Shown here: one piece after another, positions 36,307 through 45,073 of the stretch
How positions within the stretch are numbered: the stretch's first letter is position 1
Layout: each line of letters begins with the position of its first letter
Source of the DNA: Arthrobacter sp. FW305-BF8
Lineage (GTDB): Bacteria; Actinomycetota; Actinomycetes; Actinomycetales; Micrococcaceae
DNA: 64,000 bases
Direction: 5' to 3'
NCBI RefSeq assembly: GCF_021789315.1
Contig: NZ_CP084562.1
Coordinates: forward strand, 1 to 64,000
Program-made: the position numbers and the translations under genes
Notes under the pieces: generated by a model
What the model saw: only the letters and a program-made list of their open reading frames with translations
Databases searched by the model: none
Told to the model about the DNA's origin: nothing

Positions 36307-36768
36307 TCACCGTGTTCCTTCGTTTTCTGTTGGCTGCGGGATAGTTTCCGCGGTGATGCAGGTGTCCTGCCGGGTGCCGAGGAGTGCGCATTCGGAGCGG
36401 CAGGATCGTCCGCTGTCCGGACACACGCCAACCCTTGTTACTGCCGCATCGAGCCGGTCACGCAGCAGATGCAGGTTCGCCAGGCGTTTGTCGACCTCGA
36501 GCAGCCGCTGCCGCAGCTTGGGATGAAGAACCTCGCGCACCTGCGTGCAACTCTCACCCCCGATGAGGGTCAGAAGCTCGACAATTTCAGGCAGAGACAT
36601 GTCCAGCTGTTTGGCGGCCTCGATGAACGACAGCTGGCCGAGGGCATCGTCGTCGTAGTCGCGGTACCCGTTAGTGCCCCGCTTCGCTGTGACCAGCCCT
36701 ACCGATTCGTAATAGCGCAGCGTCGTCGCAGGGACCCCCGACGCTGCTGCCAGCTCTGAAATTCGCAC
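36307..36768 (-). CDS. MerR-family regulator of the ACR3-like gene
   Basis: 153 aa from GTG 36768 (VRISELAAASGVPATTLRYYESVGLV). Helix-turn-helix, coiled-coil dimer region, and Cys residues at LIGGESCTQ and in the C-terminal GVCPDSGRSCRSECALLG, able to form a thiolate metal site. MerR proteins untwist promoters with long spacers; exactly such a promoter lies upstream. The upstream in-frame extension overlaps that promoter and is rejected. The ligand is probably As(III)/Sb(III), judged only from the linked exporter. Confidence 0.87.
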   Translation of the reverse strand: MRISELAAASGVPATTLRYYESVGLVTAKRGTNGYRDYDDDALGQLSFIEAAKQLDMSLPEIVELLTLIGGESCTQVREVLHPKLRQRLLEVDKRLANLHLLRDRLDAAVTRVGVCPDSGRSCRSECALLGTRQDTCITAETIPQPTENEGTR

Positions 36769-36782
36769 GCTGTCCAGCGTAG

Positions 36783-36804
36783 ACCTTCGAGTGCACTCGA
36801 AGGT
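36783..36804 (-). promoter_or_regulatory. MerR-type operator with 19-bp spacer
   Basis: A perfect 22-bp palindrome (half ACCTTCGAGTG) lies between -35 TTGGAC and -10 TCTACG on the minus strand. The spacer between them is 19 bases, the hallmark of MerR-activated promoters. It is 15 bases upstream of the regulator start. Confidence 0.85.
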
Positions 36805-37046
36805 CCAATCAGCATGGGTCTTTCGCTGGGACCATTCGGCGTCAAGGACTCTACCGGTATCAGATGCGGGCACGGAAGTTCTCCAGCTACTTCCACTCCC
36901 GTGGTTTAAACGCCGATAATTGTGATTATGTCAGGTTGTTAGTATGTATGAACAAACTCCGCCATATTCAGTTTATCAGATGCCTTTCCTTTCCATTGGA
37001 AGATTGACACCTGCGACCGCGCCACCGCCGGGCGCTGAAGGTCCGG

Positions 37047-38357
37047 TTAGACAGCGTCTGCAGCGACCAGGAGCACGTCCTCGACGACCCCATCACGGGC
37101 GCCGGCCCGCACCCGGAGGGTAGCCCGGTAACTTGGCCGATAATCATCGCCGGTCGTAGGCTCGGAATCATCCCATTCGTAGAGCACACATCGGAGAGTG
37201 TTCGTCAGGCGTCCGATCAGGACCGCAAGGGGGAACGGGCAGCGCAGAAGGAGGTGGACCTCGGCGTTTCCGTTCTTGTTCGAGAGCTCCCTAACGTGAG
37301 CGGCGACTTCTGCTGCAATACGGCCGGCAGTCGCCGGATCTAGAAGTTCACCGGTGATACTCGCGAGATGGATCCACGACTTTAGGGTTCCGTCGTGGTC
37401 TTCAATGAATTTCTCGAACGCCGTGTTGCTTCTGTCGTTTTTGAGATCGATATACGCTGCAACGGCTGGCCGTCCGGGTTTGCTTGCCGATGCATCCGTG
37501 GCTGAATCGCTGATATTCACAAGCGGGGTGGTGCTGAATTGGGCTTCACTATCACTGGCCCAAACATTCCCCTGCTGATCGAAGACTTCCATGTGACCGA
37601 TGCGGGACGAAGGCAGGGCTGCGCCTACGGCGAAGGCAACCGATAAGTGGGCGCCACCCTGGACTTGTACACGGCGGGCGCCGGTTCGGGTGACGCCGTC
37701 CGGGAGGAATGTGATGGTGTCTTTCAGGTCAATTAGACCTTCGCGGCTGGGAAGACGCTCATGATCAGATGGCCGGACGCGGATATCCAACTGGCTTCCT
37801 GTGCGGTCATACACCTGGGCCGCATTGCGGGTCTGGAGTGACAGCCTGAAAGTTCCGTCGTTCAAGGCAACGGTTTCCCGGTGGTTGGCCAGGCGGTGCC
37901 ACAGCATCTTTTGAACCACAGTCCGTAACCCGTCGCGGTGTGTGGGGTGCTGGTCGACACCGCTCAGGGTCTTTTCGCCCATGCCGAGCAATCGCTCGGG
38001 TGCCGAGTAGTCGAGCTTTCCGGGTTCTTTTTCCACCGCATTGGCAATGCCCAAAGCGAAGCTCGGATGTGCTTTATGTGATCGGAATAGCAGGGGTGCT
38101 TCGATGCTTTTGACGACCTTGCTCTTTGCTACCTCAGGTGTTGTGACCAGCACACCCCCGGAGATGCCGTCTGCGATTGCTTGCCGTAGGCGTTCTTCCG
38201 TGTCGCCAGGAGGGAGGTCGTCTTTATCCCGCCAAACGGGTATTCCCCCTGCCCGCAATAGCCAGGCCAGTTCTGCGCAGATTTCGGTTCCATCTGATTG
38301 CCTGTAGGAAATGAAGATGGGGTCTGCCGGGTCATGAGTGGCGATGAGGTCGGCCAA
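37047..38357 (-). CDS. TIR-SAVED effector of CBASS
   Basis: 436 aa from TTG 38357, just after the upstream stop and with AGGAAG before it. Residues about 12-130: TIR domain (IFISYRQSDG, GIPVWRDKDDL, VVKSIEAPLLF with the candidate catalytic Glu). The C-terminal ~180 residues form a SAVED domain (AAYIDLKNDRSNTAF, EVHLLLRCPFPLAVLIGR). SAVED senses a cyclic oligonucleotide and the TIR then degrades NAD+, stopping phage growth by killing or arresting the cell. Last gene of the CBASS operon. Start is uncertain; an upstream TTG would extend it into the JAMM gene. Confidence 0.92.
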   Translation of the reverse strand: MADLIATHDPADPIFISYRQSDGTEICAELAWLLRAGGIPVWRDKDDLPPGDTEERLRQAIADGISGGVLVTTPEVAKSKVVKSIEAPLLFRSHKAHPSFALGIANAVEKEPGKLDYSAPERLLGMGEKTLSGVDQHPTHRDGLRTVVQKMLWHRLANHRETVALNDGTFRLSLQTRNAAQVYDRTGSQLDIRVRPSDHERLPSREGLIDLKDTITFLPDGVTRTGARRVQVQGGAHLSVAFAVGAALPSSRIGHMEVFDQQGNVWASDSEAQFSTTPLVNISDSATDASASKPGRPAVAAYIDLKNDRSNTAFEKFIEDHDGTLKSWIHLASITGELLDPATAGRIAAEVAAHVRELSNKNGNAEVHLLLRCPFPLAVLIGRLTNTLRCVLYEWDDSEPTTGDDYRPSYRATLRVRAGARDGVVEDVLLVAADAV

Positions 38358-38358
38358 G

Positions 38359-38883
38359 TTACTTCCTATCCTTGTCGGCTGGGGATTGAGGTGCTGGGGT
38401 GCCTTCGCGGTCATCACCAACGGCTACGGGTACAGGAAGGGCGGTTTCCTGGTCAACGATCCACGCAACCGCCGTGATTTCATCCGTCCGAGTAATCCCG
38501 ACGATGATGGTGAGGAAACGTTTGAAGCCCAGTTCGGGGTCATGCAGGTGTTGGGCGTAGGCTTCGAGGTCATAGTTGCTCGGAGTGACGTCACCCGATG
38601 GGTGAGTGTGCCATTCACCTATCCATTGGCTTTGGTCTTCCCTCCATGCCAGCTCGGCCAACTGCTGGGCATGGGATAAGTCGCGAAGGAAGCGGTGGAA
38701 TTCGCGACGGGCTTTTGGGCCGGGGCCACCCGCATGACGGATGACAATCTCCTGACCGTCGTCGGTGCCGAGCAGAATACCCCCGGTTTCCAGCCCGTCG
38801 CGGGAACGGATGGCCTCCTCCCCTATCATCATCAGCGCCTTCGGGATGATCCGGACGTCGGGCCTTTGAACCGGGTTGCTCAC
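38359..38883 (-). CDS. cap3: Cap3-like JAMM/MPN isopeptidase of CBASS
   Basis: 174 aa from GTG 38883. JAMM zinc-protease motif: Glu in ETGGILLG, then GEWHTHPSGDVTPSNYD (HxH...SxxD). Cap3 removes CD-NTase from its conjugates and so tunes CBASS. The start overlaps the E1 stop by four bases (GTGA). Confidence 0.92.
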   Translation of the reverse strand: MSNPVQRPDVRIIPKALMMIGEEAIRSRDGLETGGILLGTDDGQEIVIRHAGGPGPKARREFHRFLRDLSHAQQLAELAWREDQSQWIGEWHTHPSGDVTPSNYDLEAYAQHLHDPELGFKRFLTIIVGITRTDEITAVAWIVDQETALPVPVAVGDDREGTPAPQSPADKDRK

Positions 38884-40178
38884 GCCGCACCACAGGTTGG
38901 ACAGTTTTCCCTGGGCTGCGGGATGGACGCCCAGCTGATCCCAGCCGCGGCTTTGGCGTCAAACGGCGGGGCAAGGTCGCCGTCAGGCCTTAATCCGATC
39001 ACAGCGTGTTCGCCAGGAAGGGCCTGGGTGTGGTCTCCGTGCAAGGACTCAAGCAGCGTGGCAACGGCCGCCTTGGCCGCAAGTGTGCCCATAAGGCGCA
39101 AGTCCGGTGGCACGGCGGTCATGGGCTGGTGTACCCGGCCCGTGCCATAGTCCAGTTCCTGATCGGCCTCGGCGTCCATGGCACCAGACGCATCGAGGTG
39201 CGCACGGAAGCACAAAAGGCACCCAAACCGGGGCGTAGGACGAAGTCGCAGTAGTTCGCCGATGGACCCGTTGTCGAGGACGCATGCCAGGATGGCCGGC
39301 TTTCCAGCTCGGCGGGCGAGGTGACTGACTACCCGACGGGGAGCTATTCCATCGGCAGCACAGATCACCAGATTTACGTCCTCCATCAATGGGCGCACCA
39401 GGTGAGCTTGGCTGACGACGTCAAGGGGAAGTGCTTCTATGTCTTGCAAGGGCCATTGGGACTTCAGGTGGTCCCGTAATGCGTGCACTTTGCGCCTGCC
39501 GACGCTTTCGGGCCCCAAGGTGTGTCGGAGCATGTTGTGCCACAGGAAGCGGTCAGGGTCGATAAGGAGGACACGGCCTACTCCGTAGCCCGCCAGGGCT
39601 TCCGCCGTTGCGCTGCCAATGCTGCCGCACCCAACGACCATGACGGAGTTGGCCGAGAGCTGTTCAATGGGCCATTGATCGGCAAGCTGTTGGAGACCCA
39701 CAACCTTGGGCTCGACTTCAATGTGAAGGGGCCTGACGCCGTTCCGTGTCACGTTCCACCCGGCGTATTCGTGGACCCCAGCTTGGACGGCCTCCGGGGA
39801 AAGATCCGGATCGTGTGTGATCAGCAGGCGCGAATAATTGCCAGGATCGGAGATGCCTGGAACCATCTTCCGGAAACCGTCGTAGTCCAAAGTCCCGCTG
39901 GTCCGATTGATGTAGTACCGGTGGAGAACATTGATTCCGTCCTGTGGTTTCCTCATCCACTGTCCGTCGCAGCGTTCACCATCCCAGTTCAGCGATCGGT
40001 ATTCTGCAGGAATGTCCACCGGAAGTGTCGTCCCAGCGGAAGACGTAATTGCGCTGATGATGTACATGCCCTCGGAAGGAACAAAGCGCATCCGAATCCG
40101 ACCGGACGTGCCCTTTGCCTTGGAGATCTTCGCTGCCGCGTCCTGTGTGAGGACTATGAATGGGTCAGTCTCTGACAA
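38880..40178 (-). CDS. cap2: E1-like (ThiF-fold) ligase of CBASS
   Basis: 432 aa from TTG 40178 (GAGGA upstream); TTG 40190 is an alternative. Residues about 180-400: adenylation fold with nucleotide site VMVVGCGSIGSATAEAL and CAADGIAPRR; a Cys region FGCLLCFRAHLD and a C-terminal NCPTCG. The first ~165 residues have no recognised domain. In standard type II CBASS Cap2 is a single E2-E1 protein; here the E2 is a separate gene immediately upstream. It should activate the CD-NTase C-terminus for conjugation. Overlaps E2 and Cap3 genes. Confidence 0.9.
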   Translation of the reverse strand: MSETDPFIVLTQDAAAKISKAKGTSGRIRMRFVPSEGMYIISAITSSAGTTLPVDIPAEYRSLNWDGERCDGQWMRKPQDGINVLHRYYINRTSGTLDYDGFRKMVPGISDPGNYSRLLITHDPDLSPEAVQAGVHEYAGWNVTRNGVRPLHIEVEPKVVGLQQLADQWPIEQLSANSVMVVGCGSIGSATAEALAGYGVGRVLLIDPDRFLWHNMLRHTLGPESVGRRKVHALRDHLKSQWPLQDIEALPLDVVSQAHLVRPLMEDVNLVICAADGIAPRRVVSHLARRAGKPAILACVLDNGSIGELLRLRPTPRFGCLLCFRAHLDASGAMDAEADQELDYGTGRVHQPMTAVPPDLRLMGTLAAKAAVATLLESLHGDHTQALPGEHAVIGLRPDGDLAPPFDAKAAAGISWASIPQPRENCPTCGAA

Positions 40179-40761
40179 TAGAGTCCTCAATCATAGGAGG
40201 TTCCGGGACCTCGTGGCCACCGTGCCCGTATTTGGTAACAAGGTGATCGAAAGACGAGTCGATCACGATGCCCCGCACGGACATTTCTTGGATCTCCCCG
40301 CGTTTCATCAAGGCATACTCGACGTGCCAGCCTGCGGCTTTGGCAAGCAATTCCGTAATGCTGGCTTCGGGGTGCCAACCACCGTCGCTTTGGAGCAGGC
40401 ACAGTGAACCGCCTGGTGCCACATGCCACGCCGATTGCGTCTCTTCCTCGGGCGTCGGTTCGACGCTGACGGGGAATATAGTCGGGGGGACCATGGGATG
40501 GGCGGCGGAGTACATGACCGCTACCGTTAGCCCGCTGGTGCCGATCAGCTCCTTCACGCCCTCCGGCTCGGGCCTTTCGAACGGCCATAGTGGCAGCTCC
40601 CCGAACCACCCGCCATGAATGTGCTCCCCACCGTCCGATGCATCCGGCTCCTGGTACAGCAAATGGGGAGCGAACTCAGCAACTTCCTTGCGGTCGCGTT
40701 GCAGCCGGGCGGGCTCGGCATCTTGCCAAAAGATCGGGTCCGCGGCTTGAAGCTTGGTCAT
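40165..40761 (-). CDS. E2-like conjugating enzyme of CBASS (separate polypeptide)
   Basis: 198 aa from ATG 40761. E2 fold with PTIFPVSVEP and the candidate catalytic Cys121 in GGSLCLLQSDGGW, matching the E2 half of Cap2. Overlaps the CD-NTase stop by ATGA and the E1 start by 14 bases or more. Works with the E1-like protein to attach the CD-NTase to targets and prime it. Confidence 0.88.
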   Translation of the reverse strand: MTKLQAADPIFWQDAEPARLQRDRKEVAEFAPHLLYQEPDASDGGEHIHGGWFGELPLWPFERPEPEGVKELIGTSGLTVAVMYSAAHPMVPPTIFPVSVEPTPEEETQSAWHVAPGGSLCLLQSDGGWHPEASITELLAKAAGWHVEYALMKRGEIQEMSVRGIVIDSSFDHLVTKYGHGGHEVPEPPMIEDSIVRD

Positions 40762-41720
40762 CCTTGAGGGGTATCCTTCACTGTCCGAGGCAGGGCGGGA
40801 GCCACGGCCGGAAGCGGCTTTCCGGTAGCAGGAGGCTTGGGGAAGTCGTCTCCGAAGACTTCCCCCCAGTGTTGAACGGCGGCGGCGGTGTTGTTGTTGT
40901 TTTGTGCCTGGAACGCGCGGATTGCTGCATCCCGCGCTGCCCGCAGGCACTCCGCAAATTCCTCGTAGTCAAGATCTGACTGGATGGGACCGCAGATCCC
41001 AGCTGGGTCAACGATTTCGTAGCCGCCCTCAATGGCGTACAGGGCACTGACGAAGAACTGCTTGATGGCAACTGGTCGGGTGTGGCTTGTCGGAAGGAAG
41101 TGAAGGGCGAGTACCTCCATGACCAGTGATTTGATCTTGATGTCCTGCTCGGATGCCCACCATTTGAGCATCCGGACGGTGCCGGCGTAGCTGCTCCACT
41201 CTGCATGTTTGTCCGCTACGGCCTTGATGAGATATTCCGGATTACAGGGAACCCAGTCTTTTGAAGCTGCTTCCGGAATGAGCAGCATGCCGTTACGACG
41301 GAGAGCTGGCATCGCGTCGACAGTGAACGCGTTGGGGTCATCGGGATCGTCCAGGAAGCATTTGACTGCGTGGTTACGCCACTTGGCGAGGCGTACCGCC
41401 TTATCGAAGGTTCCGTTGGTGGCACCGAGGAGAGCGTTGACGCGCCTGCGTGTGTAATCCAGGGCGTCCTCTGCCGAGGAGCCTGGTTCGCCCCAGTCTG
41501 GATGCTTAGCGCCGTCGTAGACAATTACTACATCCACATCGTGGATTGGGGCCTTGTGAGTGCCTCGTGCCAGTGAACCTGACGAGATGACTTCGTCCAC
41601 GTCGCTTTCCAGGATGAAAGCGTCCTTGAACAGGTCCCGCCGTGAGCGGGCTTCCTTCACTTGCTGGACGTCAGCGTTGACGATGCCCTGAAATTCGTTG
41701 AAGGCGTCCGTTACGCTCAC
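40758..41720 (-). CDS. CD-NTase (cGAS/DncV-like nucleotidyltransferase)
   Basis: 320 aa from GTG 41720. Nucleotidyltransferase signature GS at 48-49 (SSGSLARGTH), Asp61 and Asp63 in HDVDVVIV, and Asp135 in FTVDAMPAL. The protein ends ...TVKDTPQG; a C-terminal Gly is what E1/E2 machinery needs to conjugate the enzyme. It makes the cyclic oligonucleotide sensed by the SAVED effector. First gene of the operon. Confidence 0.93.
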   Translation of the reverse strand: MSVTDAFNEFQGIVNADVQQVKEARSRRDLFKDAFILESDVDEVISSGSLARGTHKAPIHDVDVVIVYDGAKHPDWGEPGSSAEDALDYTRRRVNALLGATNGTFDKAVRLAKWRNHAVKCFLDDPDDPNAFTVDAMPALRRNGMLLIPEAASKDWVPCNPEYLIKAVADKHAEWSSYAGTVRMLKWWASEQDIKIKSLVMEVLALHFLPTSHTRPVAIKQFFVSALYAIEGGYEIVDPAGICGPIQSDLDYEEFAECLRAARDAAIRAFQAQNNNNTAAAVQHWGEVFGDDFPKPPATGKPLPAVAPALPRTVKDTPQG

Positions 41721-41744
41721 TTAAGTCCCCGTTTCGTTCATAAC

Positions 41745-41788
41745 ACTACATGTAGTACTCATTGAAGATATTGCTACTAGATATAGTA
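41745..41788. promoter_or_regulatory. AT-rich CBASS promoter with two dyads
   Basis: Perfect 12-bp palindrome ACTACATGTAGT at 41745-41756 and the related dyad TACTAGATATAGTA at 41775-41788. This AT-rich patch stands out from its GC-rich surroundings. It lies 25-70 bases upstream of the CD-NTase start. The binding protein is unknown. The rest of 41789-42089 shows no gene. Confidence 0.5.
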
Positions 41789-42089
41789 TTACATGACTGT
41801 CATTCAAATGGGCTAATTAGCCCCAAAAATCTCCCTCGGCGTTGATGTTTTGTGCCCGCGGTTTGCGTTTAGACTGTTCGCCGAGTTGCGCCCAAGCGTT
41901 CCAAGTATCGGATTGTGAATTCACACGGCAAGCATGACAGCCGACTGTGACATCAAAGGACCTCCTACGCCGGCATCAGGTAAAGATCAGAAAAGACAGT
42001 AGCTTTGCAGGTGTGAAATAGTGGTTTTTTCGTAGCTATTTGGTGGCGCACTCGGTAGAGTGGGATGCAATGGAAGGAGCGTAGGACTC

Positions 42090-42473
42090 ATGAGCATTTC
42101 GATTGACGTCGGCTCGACCCACAGCGGCACAGCACGCCTGGGCATCCGTGAAATCGTCCGCCAGCTCAACAGCGCTCTGGGTGCGACACTGGTGTCCGCC
42201 TTGGCGGGCAGCAAAGACCCGAAGATCAGCTATAGGTGGGCCCGCGCGGACGGCCCTGAGCCGAGGCCGGAGGCGCAGGCTCGGTTGCAGCTCGCCCACC
42301 GCGCATGGACCGCGGTCTCGAGCATCGAGGGCGAACATGTCGCCAGGTTGTGGTTTGTCGGCGCGAATCCCTGGCTGGATGAGGTCTCCCCCATCGAAGC
42401 CATCAAGGCGATGCGCGCCAAGGACGTCATGGCGGCCGCTGCAGCTATGACCGAGGACAGGTTCTCCGGTTGA
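42090..42473 (+). CDS. Xre/MbcA/ParS-type antitoxin
   Basis: 127 aa from ATG 42090 (GGAAGGAGC upstream). Predicted all-helical, with IREIVRQLNSALGATLVSALAG as a helix-turn-helix and the C-terminal toxin-binding segment ending FVGANPWLDEVSPIEAIKAM, typical of antitoxins paired with RES toxins. Stop overlaps the toxin start by four bases. Confidence 0.88.
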   Translation: MSISIDVGSTHSGTARLGIREIVRQLNSALGATLVSALAGSKDPKISYRWARADGPEPRPEAQARLQLAHRAWTAVSSIEGEHVARLWFVGANPWLDEVSPIEAIKAMRAKDVMAAAAAMTEDRFSG

Positions 42474-43234
42474 CGGCAGTCTGCTCCAGCACCGGCTTGG
42501 CTTACATTGAAGGGCCGGTCACCGGATACAGGATCGCCAAATCCTCCTATGGACCTCTGAACCCGCTGCCGCGGAGCACAGGAGCCGTTGACAGGTCATC
42601 GTGGTCGCGTTTCGATACCCCCGGTTCCACCGTGTACCTCGCCGGGGACCGGCGAACAGCCTATGCCGAGACACTGGCCATGGGCCGGGTCGGGAAGGAC
42701 TTCCGCGACGCCGTGGCATTCGCGGCCGCCCAGTTCGGTATTTCCGTCGACGCGGCACGCGAACTGATCCAGGATGACTGGACCAGGAACGGGAACATGG
42801 TTCCCGGTTGGCTGCCGGCCAACTGGCGCGACGGTCGCCTCATGTACACGTTACGGATCAACAGCCCGATCCGGTGGATCGACCTCACCGCAGCCGAATC
42901 GATTGCCGCCCTGAACCGTCACCTCGGGCAGCAGCTCGACGACGCCTTCGGCATCTCCGCCGTCACCTTGGCCACCCTTGCCGGAGAGAACCGCGACGCG
43001 ACGACAACCATCGCGGAATGGCTACGCGAACAGGTCCTGGACGATGGAAACTACGCCGCCGGCGTACACGCACACTCCAAATACGGCGGCGGTCTCTGCT
43101 GGGCCTACTGGCTCCGCCGGCAGGACGACCGGCTCGGACCCGACCCCGTCGAGCTCGAAGCCGAAACCGAGATCCACCGCAACGACACCGACCTCAACTA
43201 CATACTCGCCCTGTATGGGCTGGAGTGCCGCTGA
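42470..43234 (+). CDS. RES-domain toxin
   Basis: 254 aa from TTG 42470 (TTGA overlap with the antitoxin). RES-family landmarks: YRIAKSSYGPLNP (Arg), STVYLAGDRRTAYAETL (Glu) and GVHAHSKYGGGLCWAYW (Ser). RES toxins deplete NAD+. The pair probably stabilises the plasmid or adds to defence. It is divergent from the CBASS operon. Confidence 0.9.
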   Translation: MTAVCSSTGLAYIEGPVTGYRIAKSSYGPLNPLPRSTGAVDRSSWSRFDTPGSTVYLAGDRRTAYAETLAMGRVGKDFRDAVAFAAAQFGISVDAARELIQDDWTRNGNMVPGWLPANWRDGRLMYTLRINSPIRWIDLTAAESIAALNRHLGQQLDDAFGISAVTLATLAGENRDATTTIAEWLREQVLDDGNYAAGVHAHSKYGGGLCWAYWLRRQDDRLGPDPVELEAETEIHRNDTDLNYILALYGLECR

Positions 43235-43345
43235 CAACTGCAGGTCGGTGAGTCACAGCGTCGCATCTGATGCCAGACGGGCTGGCCCCGTCCTCTTATC
43301 CCTCGCAAACGGGGATTGCACTAAGGGTGCCAGCGGCCGGGGAAT

Positions 43346-43662
43346 CTACGCCAAAGGTGTTTCGTCCTGGGTTTCGTGCCGCTCTTTCGTGTCGCCGGCA
43401 TCGAGGTCGGCGGGATCGTTGTCCTCTGGAGCGGAGTCTTGCACCGGTGCAGCGCCGCCGGCTTGGTTGTGCCTGCTCAGGCGGTAGTCCTTCACTTCGT
43501 CCCGGTAGATGATCCAGGTCGTGTCGATGAGGACTGCGGGAACCTCGCCCTTCCGTAGCGACCGGTACACGGTGGTCCGGTCTTTGCCCAGGATCCGGGT
43601 CAGGTCGGTCAGGACAGAACCCGCGGCAGACTCTCAAACAGTTCATCAATCCTGGCCGGCAT
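43346..43662 (-). pseudogene. Small helix-turn-helix protein, frameshifted near N-terminus
   Basis: ATG 43662 (AAGGA upstream) opens MPARIDELFES, which then runs into a stop. One base out of frame the DNA continues SVLTDLTRILGKDRTTVYRSL and VLIDTTWIIYRDEVKDYRL, an excisionase-type helix-turn-helix, ending at 43346 after an acidic tail. If no frameshift exists, translation from GTG 43570 would give only a 74-residue fragment. Confidence 0.55.
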
Positions 43663-43709
43663 TCGGTAGGTTCCTTCATCGCGCAGGTTAGCTGGTCCGG
43701 CGATGGAGA

Positions 43710-44039
43710 CTACCGCAGCAGGGTCACCGCCGGGGGTCCGCCGTTGCCGTTACCCACCCCCGGAACCAGGTGTCCGCTCGGGATCCGGAGGGCGGTGGCG
43801 ATGTTTTCGACGTCGTTGAAGGTGAACGATGCCTCGTGGCGGAGCCTCTTGGCGATGTAGTTCTGCGAGATGCCGATCCTCTTGGCCAGCTCCAGACCGG
43901 ACACCCCCTGCCGGCTCATGTGCCGACGTACCGCTTCGATGACTTCCTTGGCCAAAGGCCCCGGCAGATTCTTTGGTTCCCTCGGCATCAGTGGTTTCGT
44001 AGCTGGCCGGGGCGTGCCGGGGGTATCCGTTTCGCTCAC
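43710..44039 (-). CDS. Xre-family DNA-binding protein
   Basis: 109 aa. Helix-turn-helix at residues about 44-95: GVSGLELAKRIGISQNYIAKRL and FNDVENIATALRI. Start is 33 bases from the divergent 44072 gene, so it may regulate that promoter. Its target is unknown. Confidence 0.8.
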   Translation of the reverse strand: MSETDTPGTPRPATKPLMPREPKNLPGPLAKEVIEAVRRHMSRQGVSGLELAKRIGISQNYIAKRLRHEASFTFNDVENIATALRIPSGHLVPGVGNGNGGPPAVTLLR

Positions 44040-44071
44040 CGGAGCAGCCTATCCCCTGTAGCATCGGGCCC

Positions 44072-44797
44072 ATGATCCCAGAGCACGAGGACCAAGAGCA
44101 CGAGGACTATGTCGAGTACCTGATCCAGAGCGGCCAGGAGCTGAACGGCCTCAGCCTGCAGCAGTTGGGGTACCGGCCCCGGCCTGAGGACCTTGGCGAT
44201 GATGAACGGCACGCGCTGGAGGCCTGGGATCTTGAATGGATGGAATCGGTGACTCCGGAGCAGCGGGACAGGAGCCTGTTCCAGGCAAAGCTGCTGGCGG
44301 GGGCGTTGTGGGAGGCCTCGGCCGTCCTGATCGACCAGCTCTTCGAGGACGTCGCCGAGCTGCGCAGCCTGGACGAAGTCTCCCGGCGGGACATCGCCGA
44401 AACCTACGTCCTGTCCGGGCTGCCGCCCCGGCACGCCGACAAGTACGACGTCCGGTTCGCCCAACGCTTCCTCGTCATCGCCGCGGATATGGCGGCGGCG
44501 CTGGTCCGCGGCTGGACGCATCCGTCCTGCGTGGCCCAGGAGCTGGCGGTGCGGTGCCTGCTGGACCAGGTGGAAGTGATCCAGGACCTGTACGGGCTCA
44601 ATCTGGCGGACGGCTGGCGCGGCCAGGTCGAAGAACACCTGCTGGAAGATCCCGACAGCGAATTGCTGTACCAGAACGCGATGGACGGCTTCGAAGACGA
44701 CGTCGAACTGAACATGCAGCTCGGCTTCGCGCCGATGCGTCTCGAAGACTGGTTCAAGCCGTTCAACCACTCGCACGTTCCGGCCTTCGTTCGCTGA
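44072..44797 (+). CDS. Acidic conserved plasmid protein of unknown function
   Basis: 241 aa, very acidic and mostly helical. Begins MIPEHEDQEHEDYVEYL. Centre: EVSRRDIAETYVLSGLPPRHADKYDVRF; C-terminus: LGFAPMRLEDWFKPFNHSHVP. No membrane segment or known catalytic motif. Divergent from the Xre gene. A strong hairpin follows about 100 bases downstream. Confidence 0.7.
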   Translation: MIPEHEDQEHEDYVEYLIQSGQELNGLSLQQLGYRPRPEDLGDDERHALEAWDLEWMESVTPEQRDRSLFQAKLLAGALWEASAVLIDQLFEDVAELRSLDEVSRRDIAETYVLSGLPPRHADKYDVRFAQRFLVIAADMAAALVRGWTHPSCVAQELAVRCLLDQVEVIQDLYGLNLADGWRGQVEEHLLEDPDSELLYQNAMDGFEDDVELNMQLGFAPMRLEDWFKPFNHSHVPAFVR

Positions 44798-44894
44798 TCA
44801 GGCACGACCCGCCCCAGGGCCGTTGTTCGGGAGCGTGTTCCGTCCCGAGCGGGAGTGTGCCGGTGACCTGGGTCTGAACCACGAGGTAACCATG

Positions 44895-44927
44895 GGAAGC
44901 CTGCCAGCGGTTGGCTGGCAGGCTTCC
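44895..44927 (+). terminator. Perfect hairpin downstream of acidic protein gene
   Basis: Arms GGAAGCCTGCCAG and CTGGCAGGCTTCC (13 bp) with a 7-base loop; no T tract. It lies between the plus-strand acidic protein and the convergent acetyltransferase-like gene. Confidence 0.7.
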
Positions 44928-45073
44928 TGGGTGTTGGGAACACCCCTCTCAAACATGCGCCCGCAGCGAGGGGCCGGCATGGCCTGACCGCGCCGCGTGG
45001 ACGACAGCGTGAGTGCAAGTTTCGGGAAAGACTAAAAAGGCTCCCCCGCGGGCTTCAAGAAACCGACTCGTGG

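Noticed and set aside
42060..42089. Upstream ten-codon extension of the antitoxin
   Set aside because: ATG 42090 has a strong GGAAGGAGC site; the extension would place that site inside the coding region.
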